Assembly (NCBI GenBank): GCA_030220185.1
Contig: JASPKZ010008348.1
Location: forward strand, 1,683,501 to 1,747,500
From: Diploptera punctata
Lineage: Eukaryota; Arthropoda; Insecta; Blattodea; Blaberidae
Direction of reading: 5' to 3'
DNA: 64,000 nucleotides
Made by a program: the position numbers and the translations under genes. The notes under the pieces are model-generated. The model was not told where the DNA came from and made no database searches. It worked only from the letters and a program-made list of their open reading frames with translations. Below are positions 10,970-20,197 of this stretch, in pieces (position 1 is the stretch's first letter; every line of letters starts with the position of its first letter).

Positions 10970-11576
10970 TGGCGAGTGCTTCTAGGCGTGTTTCCTGGTC
11001 GGAAGCTCTACTTAGAGTGAACGCTGCGGGTGTTGTATTGATACTAGTGGTGGGAGCAGGGTGAGCGGGCGTGGCTCTTGCTGATTGGCTAATGGTCGTC
11101 TCCTTGTTGTCCCTAGTGTTGATGCATTTATTTTTTAGTGTACGGTACCAGGCCTTAGACAGTTTAATACCTTCCTCTTTTCTGTTAATATTTTCCTTAT
11201 GCTTGTGTATTTCTATAGCCTCTCGATATAATCTAGGGAAATAATAGGAAGTTGTGGCTAAAACTTGTGTATCATCGAATAGAATCTGGTGTCCATTCAT
11301 AATGGCATGTTCTGCTACAGCCGATTTATCCATTTCTCCTTGTCTGCAGTTTCTTTTGTGTTCTGATAAACGGGTGGCTATACTTCTTTTTGTGGTCCCT
11401 ATGTATGGTTTACCACACGAACAAGGAAGTCGATATACGCCGCAAGTGGAGAGAGGTGGCCGAGGATCCTTAGCTGAGCGAAGGCAGTCTTCTATTTTTC
11501 TTGTAGGTCTGTAAACTGTTCTTATGTTGTATTTTTCGTAGGAGTTTTCCGATACGATCTGTGACTCTTTGTACAT
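10947..11576 (-). pseudogene. PLE GIY-YIG endonuclease domain, copy A
   Basis: This frame carries the C-terminal nuclease separated from its RT by a one-base insertion. The linker KYNIRTVYRPTRKIEDCL is followed by GVYRLPCSCGKPYIGTTKRS, the GIY-YIG core with a CxC insertion, and then by TRLSEHKRNCRQG and AVAEHAIMNGH. In PLEs this domain cleaves DNA for target-primed reverse transcription. The frame ends DALRS, with the stop codon inside the hammerhead-like motif at 10938-10969. The residues before EKYNIRT come from the wrong frame. Confidence 0.85.
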
Positions 11577-12552
11577 ATGGTAAGTAGGCTATGCTGGTTG
11601 AGGGTGTGTTATCCATTCTGACGTGCTGTCTTCGTGGATGTATGGTTTGTCTTATTTCCTTGGATGTGTAGCCATTTTTCTGGAAACAATTGAACAGATG
11701 GTGTTGTTCTTGTTTAAGGTGTTGTGGTTGGCATAACTTAGTCGCTCTGTCGAACAGTGTCTTAATGACACCCTCGCTTTTGTCTTGGATGGTGGTTAGA
11801 GTCTTTGTGCAGATATCGGTCTGTGTGTGTAGGTTTTCTGTAAACTGTATGTTGAATTTCCCATTGCCAGTCCTTATTATTTGAACATCCAGGAAAGGAA
11901 GTCTTCCATTATCTTCTTTTTCCATAGTGAACTGTATTTTGTTGTGTCTGCTGTTAAGGTGTTGAAGGAAACGTTCCAATTCTTCACTGCCATGTCTCCA
12001 TACTACGAATGTGTCATCAACATAGCGAAACCAATGTTCTGGAGACTTGGGAGCTGTTTTTAGTGCTTCTGTTTCGAATTTCTCCATGAAAAAATTCGCT
12101 ACTACTGGGCTTAGAGGACTGCCCATGGCTACTCCGTCGGTCTGTTCATAGTAGCTGTTGTTCCATTGGAAGTAAGTAGTAGTTAGTACATGCCTGAATA
12201 AATTGGATATTTCTTCTGTGAAAATCTGTCTAATGTAGTCCATGGTCTCATTTACTGGCACCATGGTGAAAAGGGAAACCACATCGAAGCTAACCAGTAT
12301 ATCTTGAGATGTTACGTTTATATTCCGTAGTCTCTCAATGAAATGTGTCGAGTCTCTGATGTAGCTGTCCGTTTTTCCAAGGAGTGGTTTCAGAAGTCCT
12401 GTAAGATGCTTTGCCAGTAAGTAGGTCGGAGAACCGATGGCACTGACAATTGGCCGGAGTGGAATGTTGTTCTTGTGTATTTTTGGAAGACCATAGAGTC
12501 TTGGAGGTTGAGCTTCGGATACGCGTAATTTCTTCTTAATTCCTTCTGGCAA
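11470..12552 (-). pseudogene. PLE reverse transcriptase, copy A
   Basis: This is the Penelope-type RT, which is related to telomerase RT. RLYGLPKIHK and PLRPIVSAIGSPTYLLA are the usual early motifs. DILVSFDVVSLFTMVPV follows, then DGVAMGSPLSPVVANFFME and the catalytic FRYVDDTFVVW. About 30 residues after IIRTGNG are out of frame relative to copy B because of two compensating indels. The frame then runs into non-homologous residues (KIQHKNSLQTYKK) after another one-base shift at about 11535. The ATG at 12552 corresponds to a leucine in copy B and is not the real start. Confidence 0.85.
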
Positions 12553-12876
12553 GGACGATTGCTTGATAAGATTGTTGGTTTTTCGAAGAATACCGGATGT
12601 AGGGTCTCGCTTGATAGGTTTGTATATATTCTGGTGTCAGAAGATCTCTATTATTTTCTCTTTGTATTCATGTGTATTCATAACAACTGTAGAGTTTTCT
12701 TTATCGGCTGGTAAAATAGTGATATTATTATCATTATTTAAAGTTTTTAGAGCGCTAGTCTCTCCTTCTTAGTTAAATTGCTTTTCGGTGGTTGGGCGCG
12801 GAGGAGTATTCTTGCAGCTTCATAACGAATTTCATCAGTTGTTTGCAAGGGGAGATTCTTGATGCTTGCCTCGATG

Positions 12877-13455
12877 TTAGAGATAATGTCCTCTACAGGT
12901 ATTGATGTGGGTGTGGATAGCGTAGTTGCCTCCTTTTGATAGTACAGATGTTTCTTCAGTTGAGAGCGTGCGTGATGACAGGTTTGTTACGGTATGTTGT
13001 AGACCGACTGATTGCTGTAAGGGTCGCGATTGCATTTTTAGAAAGTCAAATTTCTTCATCTGCGTTCTAGTAGACTTTACCATGGTTGCTTCACTTGAGT
13101 TGTATGTAATGCTGTCGATCTTGTTCCAATCTTGGTAAGGAATGCTGTTACTGATTGTTATGTGAAGTGTAAAGAGTTTTGCGTCGTTGGTTGCTAACTC
13201 CTTCCGTGTTTGTTGGATCCGTTCTCTGAGTAGGAGCACGTTCAGTACGGTCGTATATGCGATGGGCTTTTTTAGATCTAAAAGTCCTCCGTTGTTGCAG
13301 GAATTTGGGTATATATCCAGCGTCTCTGCACCGTAGTAAAAAAGTATAAGATGATAGTTATTGGGATTTCTTCTTCCGGAGTGTCTCCAGGTGTCGAATA
13401 CGTAAATAACTTTCCTCCCCGTAGAGGCGTTTAATAGTTGAATGCAGGCTTTCAC
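12877..13455 (-). pseudogene. PLE N-terminal region and leader, copy A
   Basis: The second half of this frame is the PLE N-terminal domain: MKKFDFLKMQSRPLQQ, TVTNLSSRTLSTEETSVLSK and GGNYAI. The normal continuation (TPTSIPVEDIISNIEASIK in copy B) is lost here to a one-base change near 12905. The first half (residues from FDTWRHSGRRNP on) is present in copy A only, because copy B starts later. It may be genuine 5' coding sequence or untranslated leader; I cannot decide between them. Confidence 0.65.
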
Positions 13456-14010
13456 GGCCGGTAATCATGATGTTGAGTGATTCCGGGTTTCTGTGGCCGT
13501 GGTCCATTTGTGGTGTTGATACCAGACGTTTCGCCCTCAACTGCGGAGGGCATCTTCAGTGGCGAGTGCTTCTAGGCGTGTTTCCTGGTCGGAAGCTCTA
13601 CTTAGAGTGAACGCTGCGGGTGTTGTATTGATACTAGTGGTGGGAGCAGGGTGAGCGGGCGTGGCTCTTGCTGATTGGCTAATGGTCGTCTCCTTGTTGT
13701 CCCTAGTGTTGATGCATTTATTTTCTAGTGTACGGTACCAGGCCTTAGACAGTTTAATACCTTCCTCTTTTCTGTTAATATTTTCCTTATGCTTGTGTAT
13801 TTCTATAGCCTCTCGATATAATCTAGGGAAATAATAGGAAGTTGTGGCTAAAACTTGTGTATCATCGAATAGAATCTGGTGTCCATTCATAATGGCATGT
13901 TCTGCTACAGCCGATTTATCCATTTCTCCTTGTCTGCAGTTTCTTTTGTGTTCTGATAAACGGGTGGCTATACTTCTTTTTGTGGTCCCTATGTATGGTT
14001 TACCACACGA
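13439..14010 (-). mobile_element. Penelope-like element, partial tandem copy (3' end only)
   Basis: This is a near-identical second copy of the PLE 3' end on the minus strand: GIY-YIG coding from CGKPYIG onward, the hammerhead-like core at 13528-13559, and the terminal TGAATGCAGGCTTTCACGG. It abuts the upstream leader of copy A at 13438/13439, so it acts as copy A's upstream terminal repeat (pLTR). It is cut off at 14010 where the inverted copy B begins, creating an artificial antisense fusion frame (13537-14160). Confidence 0.8.
13528..13559 (-). ncRNA. Hammerhead-ribozyme-like core, tandem copy
   Basis: Identical to the core at 10938-10969: CTGAAGA, stem II GCCCTC/GAGGGC, GAAAC. It sits in the upstream terminal repeat of copy A, where a self-cleaving ribozyme would process a read-through transcript. 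Confidence 0.5.
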
Positions 14011-14013
14011 ACT

Positions 14014-14248
14014 GTCTAGAACGCAGATGAAGAAATTTGACTTTCTAAAAATGCAATCGCGACCCTTACAGCAATCAGTCGGTCTACAACATACCGTAAC
14101 AAACCTGTCATCACGCACGCTGTCAACTGAAGAAACATCTGTACTATCAAAAGGAGGCAACTACGCTATCACACCCACATCAATACCTGTAGAGGACATT
14201 ATCTCTAACATCGAGGCAAGCATCAAGAATCTCCCTTGCAAACACTGA
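14014..14248 (+). pseudogene. PLE N-terminal fragment, copy B
   Basis: This reads SRTQMKKFDFLKMQSRPLQQ, then TLSTEETSVLSKGGNYAI and TPTSIPVEDIISNIEASIK, ending NLPCKH and a stop. In copy A the matching sequence continues in frame as NLPLQTTDEIRYEA. Two missing bases in copy B explain the stop. The first part of the longer open frame (from 13844) is antisense nuclease sequence and has no meaning. Confidence 0.75.
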
Positions 14249-14399
14249 TGAAATTCGTTATGAAGCTGCAAGAATACTCCGTCGCGCCCAACCACCGAAA
14301 AGCAATTTAACTAAGAAGGAGAGACTAGCGCTAAAAACTTTAAATAATGATAATAATATCACTATTTTACCAGCCGATAAAGGAAACTCTACAGTTGTT

Positions 14400-16130
14400 A
14401 TGAATACACATGAATACAAAGAGAAAATAATAGAGATTCTGACACCAGATATATACAAACCTATCAAGCGAGACCCTACATCCGGTATTCATCGAAAAAC
14501 CAACAATCTTATCAAGCAATCGTCCTTGCCTGAAGGAATTAAGAAGAAATTACGCGTATCCGAAGCTCAACCTCCAAGACTCTATGGTCTTCCAAAAATA
14601 CACAAGAACAACATTCCACTCCGGCCAATTGTCAGTGCCATCGGTTCTCCGACCTACTTACTGGCAAATCATCTTACAGGACTTCTGAAACCACTCCTTG
14701 GAAAAACGGACAGCTACATCAGAGACTCGACACATTTCATTGAGAGACTACGGAATATAAACGTAACATCTCAAGATATACTGGTTAGCTTCGATGTGGT
14801 TTCCCTTTTCACCATGGTGCCAGTAAATGAGACCATGGACTACATTAGACAGATTTTCACAGAAGAAATATCCAATTTATTCAGGCATGTACTAACTACT
14901 ACTTACTTCCAATGGAACAACAGCTACTATGAACAGACCGACGGAGTAGCCATGGGCAGTCCTCTAAGCCCAGTAGTAGCGAATTTTTTCATGGAGAAAT
15001 TCGAAACAGAAGCACTAAAAACAGCTCCCAAGTCTCCAGAACATTGGTTTCGCTATGTTGATGACACATTCGTAGTATGGAGACATGGCAGTGAAGAATT
15101 GGAACGTTTCCTTCAACACCTTAACAGCAGACACAACAAAATACAGTTCACTATGGAAAAAGAAGATAATGGAAGACTTCCTTTCCTGGATGTTCAAATA
15201 ATAAGGACTGGCAATGGGGAAATTCAACATACAGTTTACAGAAAACCTACACACACAGACCGATATCTGCACAAAGACTCTAACCACCATCCAAGACAAA
15301 AGCGAGGTGTCATTAAGACACTGTTCGACAGAGCGACTAAGTTATGCCAACCACAACACCTTAAACAAGAACAACACCATCTGTTCAATTGTTTCCAGAA
15401 AAATGGCTACACATCCAAGGAAATAAGACAAACCATACATCCACGAAGACAGCACGTCAGAATGGATAACACACCCTCAACCAGCATAGCCTACTTACCA
15501 TATGTACAAAGAGTCACAGATCGTATCGGAAAACTCCTACGAAAATACAACATAAGAACAGTTTACAGACCTACAAGAAAAATAGAAGACTGCCTTCGCT
15601 CAGCTAAGGATCCTCGGCCACCTCTCTCCACTTGCGGCGTATATCGACTTCCTTGTTCGTGTGGTAAACCATACATAGGGACCACAAAAAGAAGTATAGC
15701 CACCCGTTTATCAGAACACAAAAGAAACTGCAGACAAGGAGAAATGGATAAATCGGCTGTAGCAGAACATGCCATTATGAATGGACACCAGATTCTATTC
15801 GATGATACACAAGTTTTAGCCACAACTTCCTATTATTTCCCTAGATTATATCGAGAGGCTATAGAAATACACAAGCATAAGGGAAATATTAACAGAAAAG
15901 AGGAAGGTATTAAACTGTCTAAGGCCTGGTACCGTACACTAGAAAATAAATGCATCAACACTAGGGACAACAAGGAGACGACCATTAGCCAATCAGCAAG
16001 AGCCACGCCCGCTCACCCTGCTCCCACCACTAGTATCAATACAACACCCGCAGCGTTCACTCTAAGTAGAGCTTCCGACCAGGAAACACGCCTAGAAGCA
16101 CTCGCCACTGAAGATGCCCTCCGCAGTTGA
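14400..16130 (+). CDS. PLE reverse transcriptase with GIY-YIG endonuclease, intact 576-codon frame
   Basis: Penelope-type polyprotein: RT (about residues 40-330) and C-terminal GIY-YIG nuclease (about 400-500). Visible motifs are RLYGLPKIHK, RPIVSAIGSPTYLL, DGVAMGSPLSPVVANF and RYVDDTFVVW with YVDD at about 218-221. VYRKPTHTDRY and HHPRQKRGVIKTL follow, then GVYRLPCSCGKPYIG at about 412-426. Canonical residues are present at every motif I can check. The ATG at 14400 lies inside the conserved region: codons upstream (ALKTLNNDNNITILPADKGN) belong to the protein but are cut off from the N-terminus by a 2-base deletion. The copy thus lacks about 120 N-terminal residues. The stop codon lies in the hammerhead-like motif. 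It is the best coding sequence in the window besides the mariner. Confidence 0.85.
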   Translation: MNTHEYKEKIIEILTPDIYKPIKRDPTSGIHRKTNNLIKQSSLPEGIKKKLRVSEAQPPRLYGLPKIHKNNIPLRPIVSAIGSPTYLLANHLTGLLKPLLGKTDSYIRDSTHFIERLRNINVTSQDILVSFDVVSLFTMVPVNETMDYIRQIFTEEISNLFRHVLTTTYFQWNNSYYEQTDGVAMGSPLSPVVANFFMEKFETEALKTAPKSPEHWFRYVDDTFVVWRHGSEELERFLQHLNSRHNKIQFTMEKEDNGRLPFLDVQIIRTGNGEIQHTVYRKPTHTDRYLHKDSNHHPRQKRGVIKTLFDRATKLCQPQHLKQEQHHLFNCFQKNGYTSKEIRQTIHPRRQHVRMDNTPSTSIAYLPYVQRVTDRIGKLLRKYNIRTVYRPTRKIEDCLRSAKDPRPPLSTCGVYRLPCSCGKPYIGTTKRSIATRLSEHKRNCRQGEMDKSAVAEHAIMNGHQILFDDTQVLATTSYYFPRLYREAIEIHKHKGNINRKEEGIKLSKAWYRTLENKCINTRDNKETTISQSARATPAHPAPTTSINTTPAAFTLSRASDQETRLEALATEDALRS

Positions 16131-16139
16131 GGGCGAAAC
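16108..16139 (+). ncRNA. Hammerhead-ribozyme-like core, copy B
   Basis: CTGAAGA at 16108-16114, then T, stem II GCCCTC (16116-16121) with GAGGGC (16129-16134), then GAAAC. The CDS stop codon (16128-16130) falls at the loop/stem junction, so coding sequence and ribozyme core overlap. Stem III and the cleavage site were not identified. Confidence 0.5.
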
Positions 16140-16199
16140 GTCTGGTATCAACACCAACTATGGACCACGGCCACAGAACCCGGAATCACTCAACATTAT

Positions 16200-16204
16200 A
16201 AATA

Positions 16205-16211
<7 letters not shown>
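16200..16211. repeat. Target-site duplication, right copy
   Basis: aaataaagtatt matches 10838-10849. What follows is the LINE's own (ATT)n tail. Confidence 0.8.

Positions 16212-16275
<64 letters not shown>
16208..16275 (+). repeat. (ATT)n tail of the interrupted CR1-like LINE
   Basis: The run directly follows AATAAAG, as expected for the simple-repeat 3' terminus of the LINE at 7624-10849, now displaced by the 5.35-kb PLE insertion. Confidence 0.8.
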
Positions 16276-16276
<1 letters not shown>

Positions 16277-16378
16277 TCTAGGGTCATGCACCCATAAGGC
16301 TTCCGGGCCCACGATGATCACCTCGGACACTAGTGATAAATGCCCAAAAACGTACCTTGCTCCCTTATGACCAACTCG

Positions 16379-17162
16379 AGTTCAATGGATTTTTCGGATG
16401 GAAAAATACAAGGAGCAAATCCTCCGGAGAGACTTCAAACCGTGTGTTCAAGTTCTGAAGATTTTGTAGCTCGTAAAAGATCAAAAGATCCTTAAGCTTG
16501 AATAAAAAAGGCCTCCAAGCAAAATGTACCGATCTCAACATCCTAGTAGTACCTGCTAGATGTCTCATTGAGTCAGTAAGTTGACCGGGTACCATTTATG
16601 ACATCTATGGAGAAATAAAGTAACTAAATTAACTCCTATCAAAGGAGAGGCTATGGCTTGGTATTGGACTACGCCATTATAGATAATTTCGTTACTAGTT
16701 CCATCATCAGCTGAAGGAGCAGCAGATAGGTATGTATCTATTGACCCTGAATGCAGTACAAAAAATGCCCTTCAGGGAATTAACAGTTTACAGTGTTAAG
16801 GAGACGAACCCGTTAGTTAACAATGTTGTAATTTTATATTATAATTCTAATTATATGCTATTAAAATAAGCCGAGGTAGTTATTGTCAAATGGATTGATC
16901 ACATGGATGGAATGAGTAAGGAGAGATATCCATTGTTAGCAAGAAATTATCAAGCAAGAGGAAGACGTGATGTTGGAAGACCTAGAAGACGGTGGGCTGA
17001 TGCATTATGAAGTCGGAACGGGCAATTGCCTAATCCCTGGAGTGATGATGATGATGATAGTGATTGTCAAAAAATCAAAGAATTAACGTCATTAGAAGTG
17101 GGGTTTTACCAGAAATCCCAAATTAAAAATTAACGATGTTTGATTCTGCGAATGTACACTTG
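16379..17162 (+). repeat. Dispersed repeat of unknown class, copy 2 (with insertion)
   Basis: This matches 5445-6073 base for base over long stretches, for example GGAGCAAATCCTCCGGAGAG, GATGTCTCATTGAGTCAG and GTGGGGTTTTACCAG. It differs by small indels and by the 173-bp piece at 16890-17062. The left end (16276-16378) is unrelated to copy 1. Confidence 0.7.
16882..17070 (+). pseudogene. Short RT C-terminus inserted in repeat copy 2, with target duplication
   Basis: The insertion is flanked by attgtcaa at 16882-16889 and 17063-17070. It reads DHMDGMSKERYPLLAR, then ARGRRDVGRPRRRWADAL and a stop, the typical Arg-rich end of an endonuclease-RT. It continues with a short tail ending in (ATG)n. 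This is a severely 5'-truncated LINE insertion whose empty site is preserved in repeat copy 1. Confidence 0.65.
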
Positions 17163-17860
17163 GCAAAAAAAAAATGCGCAGAGTCCATGTTATGATTCAT
17201 TGCGCATGCTCGAAGAGTTAAAGCTGTAAGTTCAGGAGTTAACACTTTGTTAAATATTTTAAATACGCTGTGTTTGGTTTTAAACGTCTTGAATTGTTAT
17301 AGAACAGTGAAGGGGAAATATTTCCAAATATTTACGAGTGTTCGACAAATGCAATATTACTCAAATTGCGACATCTCAAATAAAGTTCACTTTCCTTCAG
17401 AGCATAAAAGTAAACAAGACAACCAGGATTTAGACAGCTAGTATCCGACGTTCGAGTAGCGTAGATCGTTAAACCAAGTACAAAAATGAGTAATCTGTAT
17501 GAGAGCCAGAGATTGAATCCCTGGACAATGTTTATTTTTTTAAATTTGTGTTTTCGCAAAATACATCCTATATAATTTAATTCCTGCCACGGAATTTACG
17601 TCCACTTTACACTACCGTATGTTAAGTAATATTCCTGTCTTCGTAAACTCAATAACACTATTTAGCTACCGGTATAAATTTAATTGTGTGAGCAATACCA
17701 GGTTTTAATAATAATGCTATAAATTTATGTAATAAAAGATAATAAATAGCTTCATATATTTGTGTGTTTATTTATCTATGACGTATTAGTGAGGAAAAAG
17801 TTTCACTCTTCAATTGAAATATTTAGATTATAGTGTTAAGTTCCAGCCTAAGAATAACCC
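17163..17860. other. Intergenic DNA, no gene recognised
   Basis: Nothing firm was found. At about 17440-17540 the minus strand contains a B-box-like sequence (GGGATTCAATCTC) that could be a worn tRNA-derived SINE head. Confidence 0.35.

Positions 17861-17861
<1 letters not shown>

Positions 17862-17930
<69 letters not shown>
17862..17930. repeat. (AAT)n microsatellite
   Basis: A long AAT run. The 22-residue poly-Asn or poly-Leu readings over it are artefacts of the repeat. Confidence 0.95.
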
Positions 17931-17933
<3 letters not shown>

Positions 17934-17984
17934 TAATAGTAATATAAAAAGAAATTGGAGATTTCCTCCGACTGTGGAGTTCAC

Positions 17985-18908
17985 CATCCAATATATTGAA
18001 ATGAAAGTTTCTTTGTTTGTTCGTACTTTATGCGCGGCCATACCGTTTATCGGATTGTGATAGGGCTTTTTTTGCAAAATGTTCAGGAGATTCCCGGGTT
18101 GAACGTAGGCTATAAAAATGTGGTACTCAACTCCTACACCCTTAAAAATCGCCTTTGAAATGGAAAACGTGAAAAAAGTAACTCTGGACGCATAAATATC
18201 TTACGCTGCCTAAACCATAACAAATGCACAAAATTAATGTACACAGAATTGAATACCTCAAAAAGCTCTACAAACAAGTCCACGACAGCATATGTTTATC
18301 TCTTACGGATAACCCACAATAACCATTTTTGTCCTTCATTGATGGCAAGAAGATCGAGACAAGTACGTATATTCCTGTACAAGCATAGCAGCACATGGCT
18401 TTTACGGATAACTCACAATAACGAAACGAATTTTATCTTTTAGCTCATTTATGCCAGGAAGATCGAGATAAGTAGATTTCCGGGCAACACCGGTAGTAAG
18501 AACGGGGAAACTTAAAATAATTACGATATACATTTATAACTATTTTTTACTCTACTTATTCAACGAATCATAAGAAGTACATTAATTTTTGTCTTTCAGC
18601 TCATTTAAGCCAAGAAGATCGGGATGAGTAGATTCCTGATAACGCCGGGTAAACAGCACGGTGTATCTTATATAAATGTTACCTCTTACTTATTTAACTA
18701 AACATAAAACACATTAGTTTACATATTTCAGCTCATTTATGTCAAGAAGATCGGGATAAGTAGATTCCTGGGCAACGCCGGGTAATCAGCACGGGGTATC
18801 TAAAAAGTATACATTTATAATTATTTTTCCTTTCACTTATTCAACTGAACATAGAAGCACATTAATTTTCATTTATTTAGGCGTACCAGCGCACGCCGGG
18901 TATTAGCT
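17985..18908 (+). mobile_element. Helitron-like non-autonomous element with internal minisatellite
   Basis: The left part (GAAAGTTTCTTTGTTTGTTC, then ACTTTATGCGCGGCCATACC) resembles the conserved start region of insect Helitron/Helentron-derived elements. The interior has at least four units of about 130 bp, each with CAGCTCATTTATGCC, AAGATCGGGATAAGTAGATT and CCGGGCAACGCCGGGTAA. The end reads GCGCACGCCGGGTATTAG followed by CTAGT, which fits a CTRRT terminus preceded by a GC-rich hairpin. No Rep/Helicase coding was seen. Related pieces lie at 19600-19660, 25620-25860, 51300-51490 and 56825-56875. The exact ends are uncertain. Confidence 0.5.
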
Positions 18909-19170
18909 AGTAGTTTATAAATGTTAGATTGATGAAGGACCACTGAGATCTTTCCCTGGACACTCGTGGTAGATCAAAAGGTTGTGAGGTTACATAATCG
19001 AAGTAAATACCTTTGATAAATAATGATTTGTTATTAAAGACACATGATATTAATAATCATTGCACTGATGTTAATTTGCACCGTTTAATATATTGTTGCA
19101 CTCTAAATTATTAATTTCTAAATGAGTTCCGAAATACACCAACATGGTGAACAAGGTGGGCACGTTCTCT
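18909..19170. other. Intergenic DNA
   Basis: AT-rich DNA with nothing recognised. Confidence 0.4.
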
Positions 19171-19174
19171 TAGT

Positions 19175-19176
19175 AC

Positions 19177-19228
<52 letters not shown>

Positions 19229-19230
19229 TG
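19175..19230. repeat. (AAT)n microsatellite
   Basis: An uninterrupted AAT run. It may be the tail of the minus-strand SINE-like sequence at 19308-19385. Confidence 0.9.
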
Positions 19231-19307
19231 ATAATAGTTCGTTTTTTTGTTTAAGAGTAGAAGAACAGAATAATATAGAAAGCATTTTAACAATTAGAAA
19301 ATTTAAT

Positions 19308-19385
19308 CTCGTAGGGAATCGAACCTGTGACCTCTTGTATACGAATCAAGCCAATAATCACTGAGATAAGCGTTCGCTGGCTTGC
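19308..19385 (-). repeat. tRNA-derived SINE head (relic)
   Basis: On the minus strand there is an A-box-like ATCTCAGTGATTATTGG, then a B box GGTTCGATTCCC, spaced as in a tRNA. The cloverleaf is not well formed, so this is a SINE and not a functional tRNA. Confidence 0.45.
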
Positions 19386-20025
19386 TGTGCTTGAAAGAAC
19401 GCTCTTCAAACGAAGAAGGGAAACGTATTGCAGCTCTACTGTGCAATTAGTTTACTCGTGTGAATCGCGCGTTAGAACTTAAAATATTCGAGATCAAGAG
19501 TCGGCCCATTATTTTTTATTTTCTTTTCTTTTTATTTTTTTGCTAAGTGTACATCATACAATTTAATTAACCCGTATTTTTCTTTTAGCGTATTTAACTA
19601 AAATAAAAACACATATTTAACTTATTTAGGCGTAGCAGCGCACGTCGTGTATTCCCTAGACTCCAATAAAATGGACAATTTTTCAAGCATGTACTTTCTT
19701 AATGTGAATGTGTTACTTTTGAATGATGTTCGGGTTAAATTAAAGAAGCGAAGTGCTGCTCTCTGTGACGTATCGCCTGCACTCAATTTCCAACTGGGAA
19801 CTACTTTAAGTTTGTATTGAACATCCATATAAATCTCACAACAAATTTAAATTCCCGTCTTCTATTAATAGATAGCTGCATGCTAAATTACATCCGATAT
19901 AAGAATAAATCATTCCATCTTACCCGGCGTTACTAGTAAAAAGTTACATATATCTACTAGTGTCAGACATAATGGCAGGTCGAGGGATGAGGCGAGATGA
20001 AGCTCCTACACTTAAAAGGCAGTAA
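19386..20025. other. Intergenic DNA with a short Helitron-like fragment
   Basis: At 19610-19660 the phrase TATTTAGGCGTAGCAGCGCA matches the end region of the Helitron-like element at 18880. Otherwise no gene was recognised. Confidence 0.35.
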
Positions 20026-20197
20026 TACAGTGTGCATATTATAAGAATATAGTAGTTTCAAGTAATAATATTATCACTCAGATGAGGATTAGAAAGTTGT
20101 GTGTAGACTGAAATGAAACAGGAAAAAAAAGATAGTTTTAGTTGTGTGAGTGAGCGAATAGTTTTTTTGTTTTGTTTCCATTGCAACAATAACAAAT

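Larger units (their letters stand above)
10850..13438 (-). mobile_element. Penelope-like element copy A (full body, frameshifted)
   Basis: Reading from 13438 down, this copy has an upstream leader (about 13438-13080), the N-terminal region (TEETSVLSKGGNYAI), the RT, the GIY-YIG nuclease and the shared 3' end. Comparison with copy B shows small indels: an extra A near 11535 splits RT from nuclease, an extra base near 12630 breaks the frame before the RT, and a missing G near 11867 with an added G near 11775 puts about 30 codons out of frame and back. Copy A is therefore dead as a single protein, although nearly identical to B. Confidence 0.8.
10850..16199. mobile_element. Penelope-like element complex: tandem and head-to-head copies
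   Basis: A single insertion made of three pieces of one PLE: a full minus-strand copy (10850-13438), a 5'-truncated minus copy in tandem behind it (13439-14010), and a plus-strand copy joined head-to-head (14011-16199). Partial tandem and inverted arrangements with repeated ends (pLTRs) are characteristic of PLEs. The outer flanks share the 12-bp duplication aaataaagtatt, so the pieces probably arrived as one event. The minus copy ends with TGAATGCAGGCTTTTACGG, whereas the plus copy stops about 30 bases short of that end. Confidence 0.8.
14011..16199 (+). mobile_element. Penelope-like element copy B, head-to-head with A
   Basis: The copy starts within the N-terminal region (CTAGAACGCAGATGAAG) and runs to ACTCAACATTAT, followed directly by the right target duplication. 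Its N-terminal segment (14011-14250) is open, but a 2-base deletion near 14235-14246, relative to copy A, breaks the frame before EIRYEAARILRRAQPP. The main frame is then intact. The start point lacks the leader seen in copy A, and the 3' end lacks the last roughly 30 bases, so this copy is terminally truncated on both sides. Confidence 0.8.

Noticed and set aside
13537..14160. 207-codon minus frame across the PLE junction
   Set aside because: Its first third is antisense PLE N-terminus from copy B joined to sense nuclease sequence; it is an artefact of the head-to-head junction at 14010/14011.
17833..18060. Poly-Asn open frame
   Set aside because: It is a reading of the (AAT)n microsatellite.
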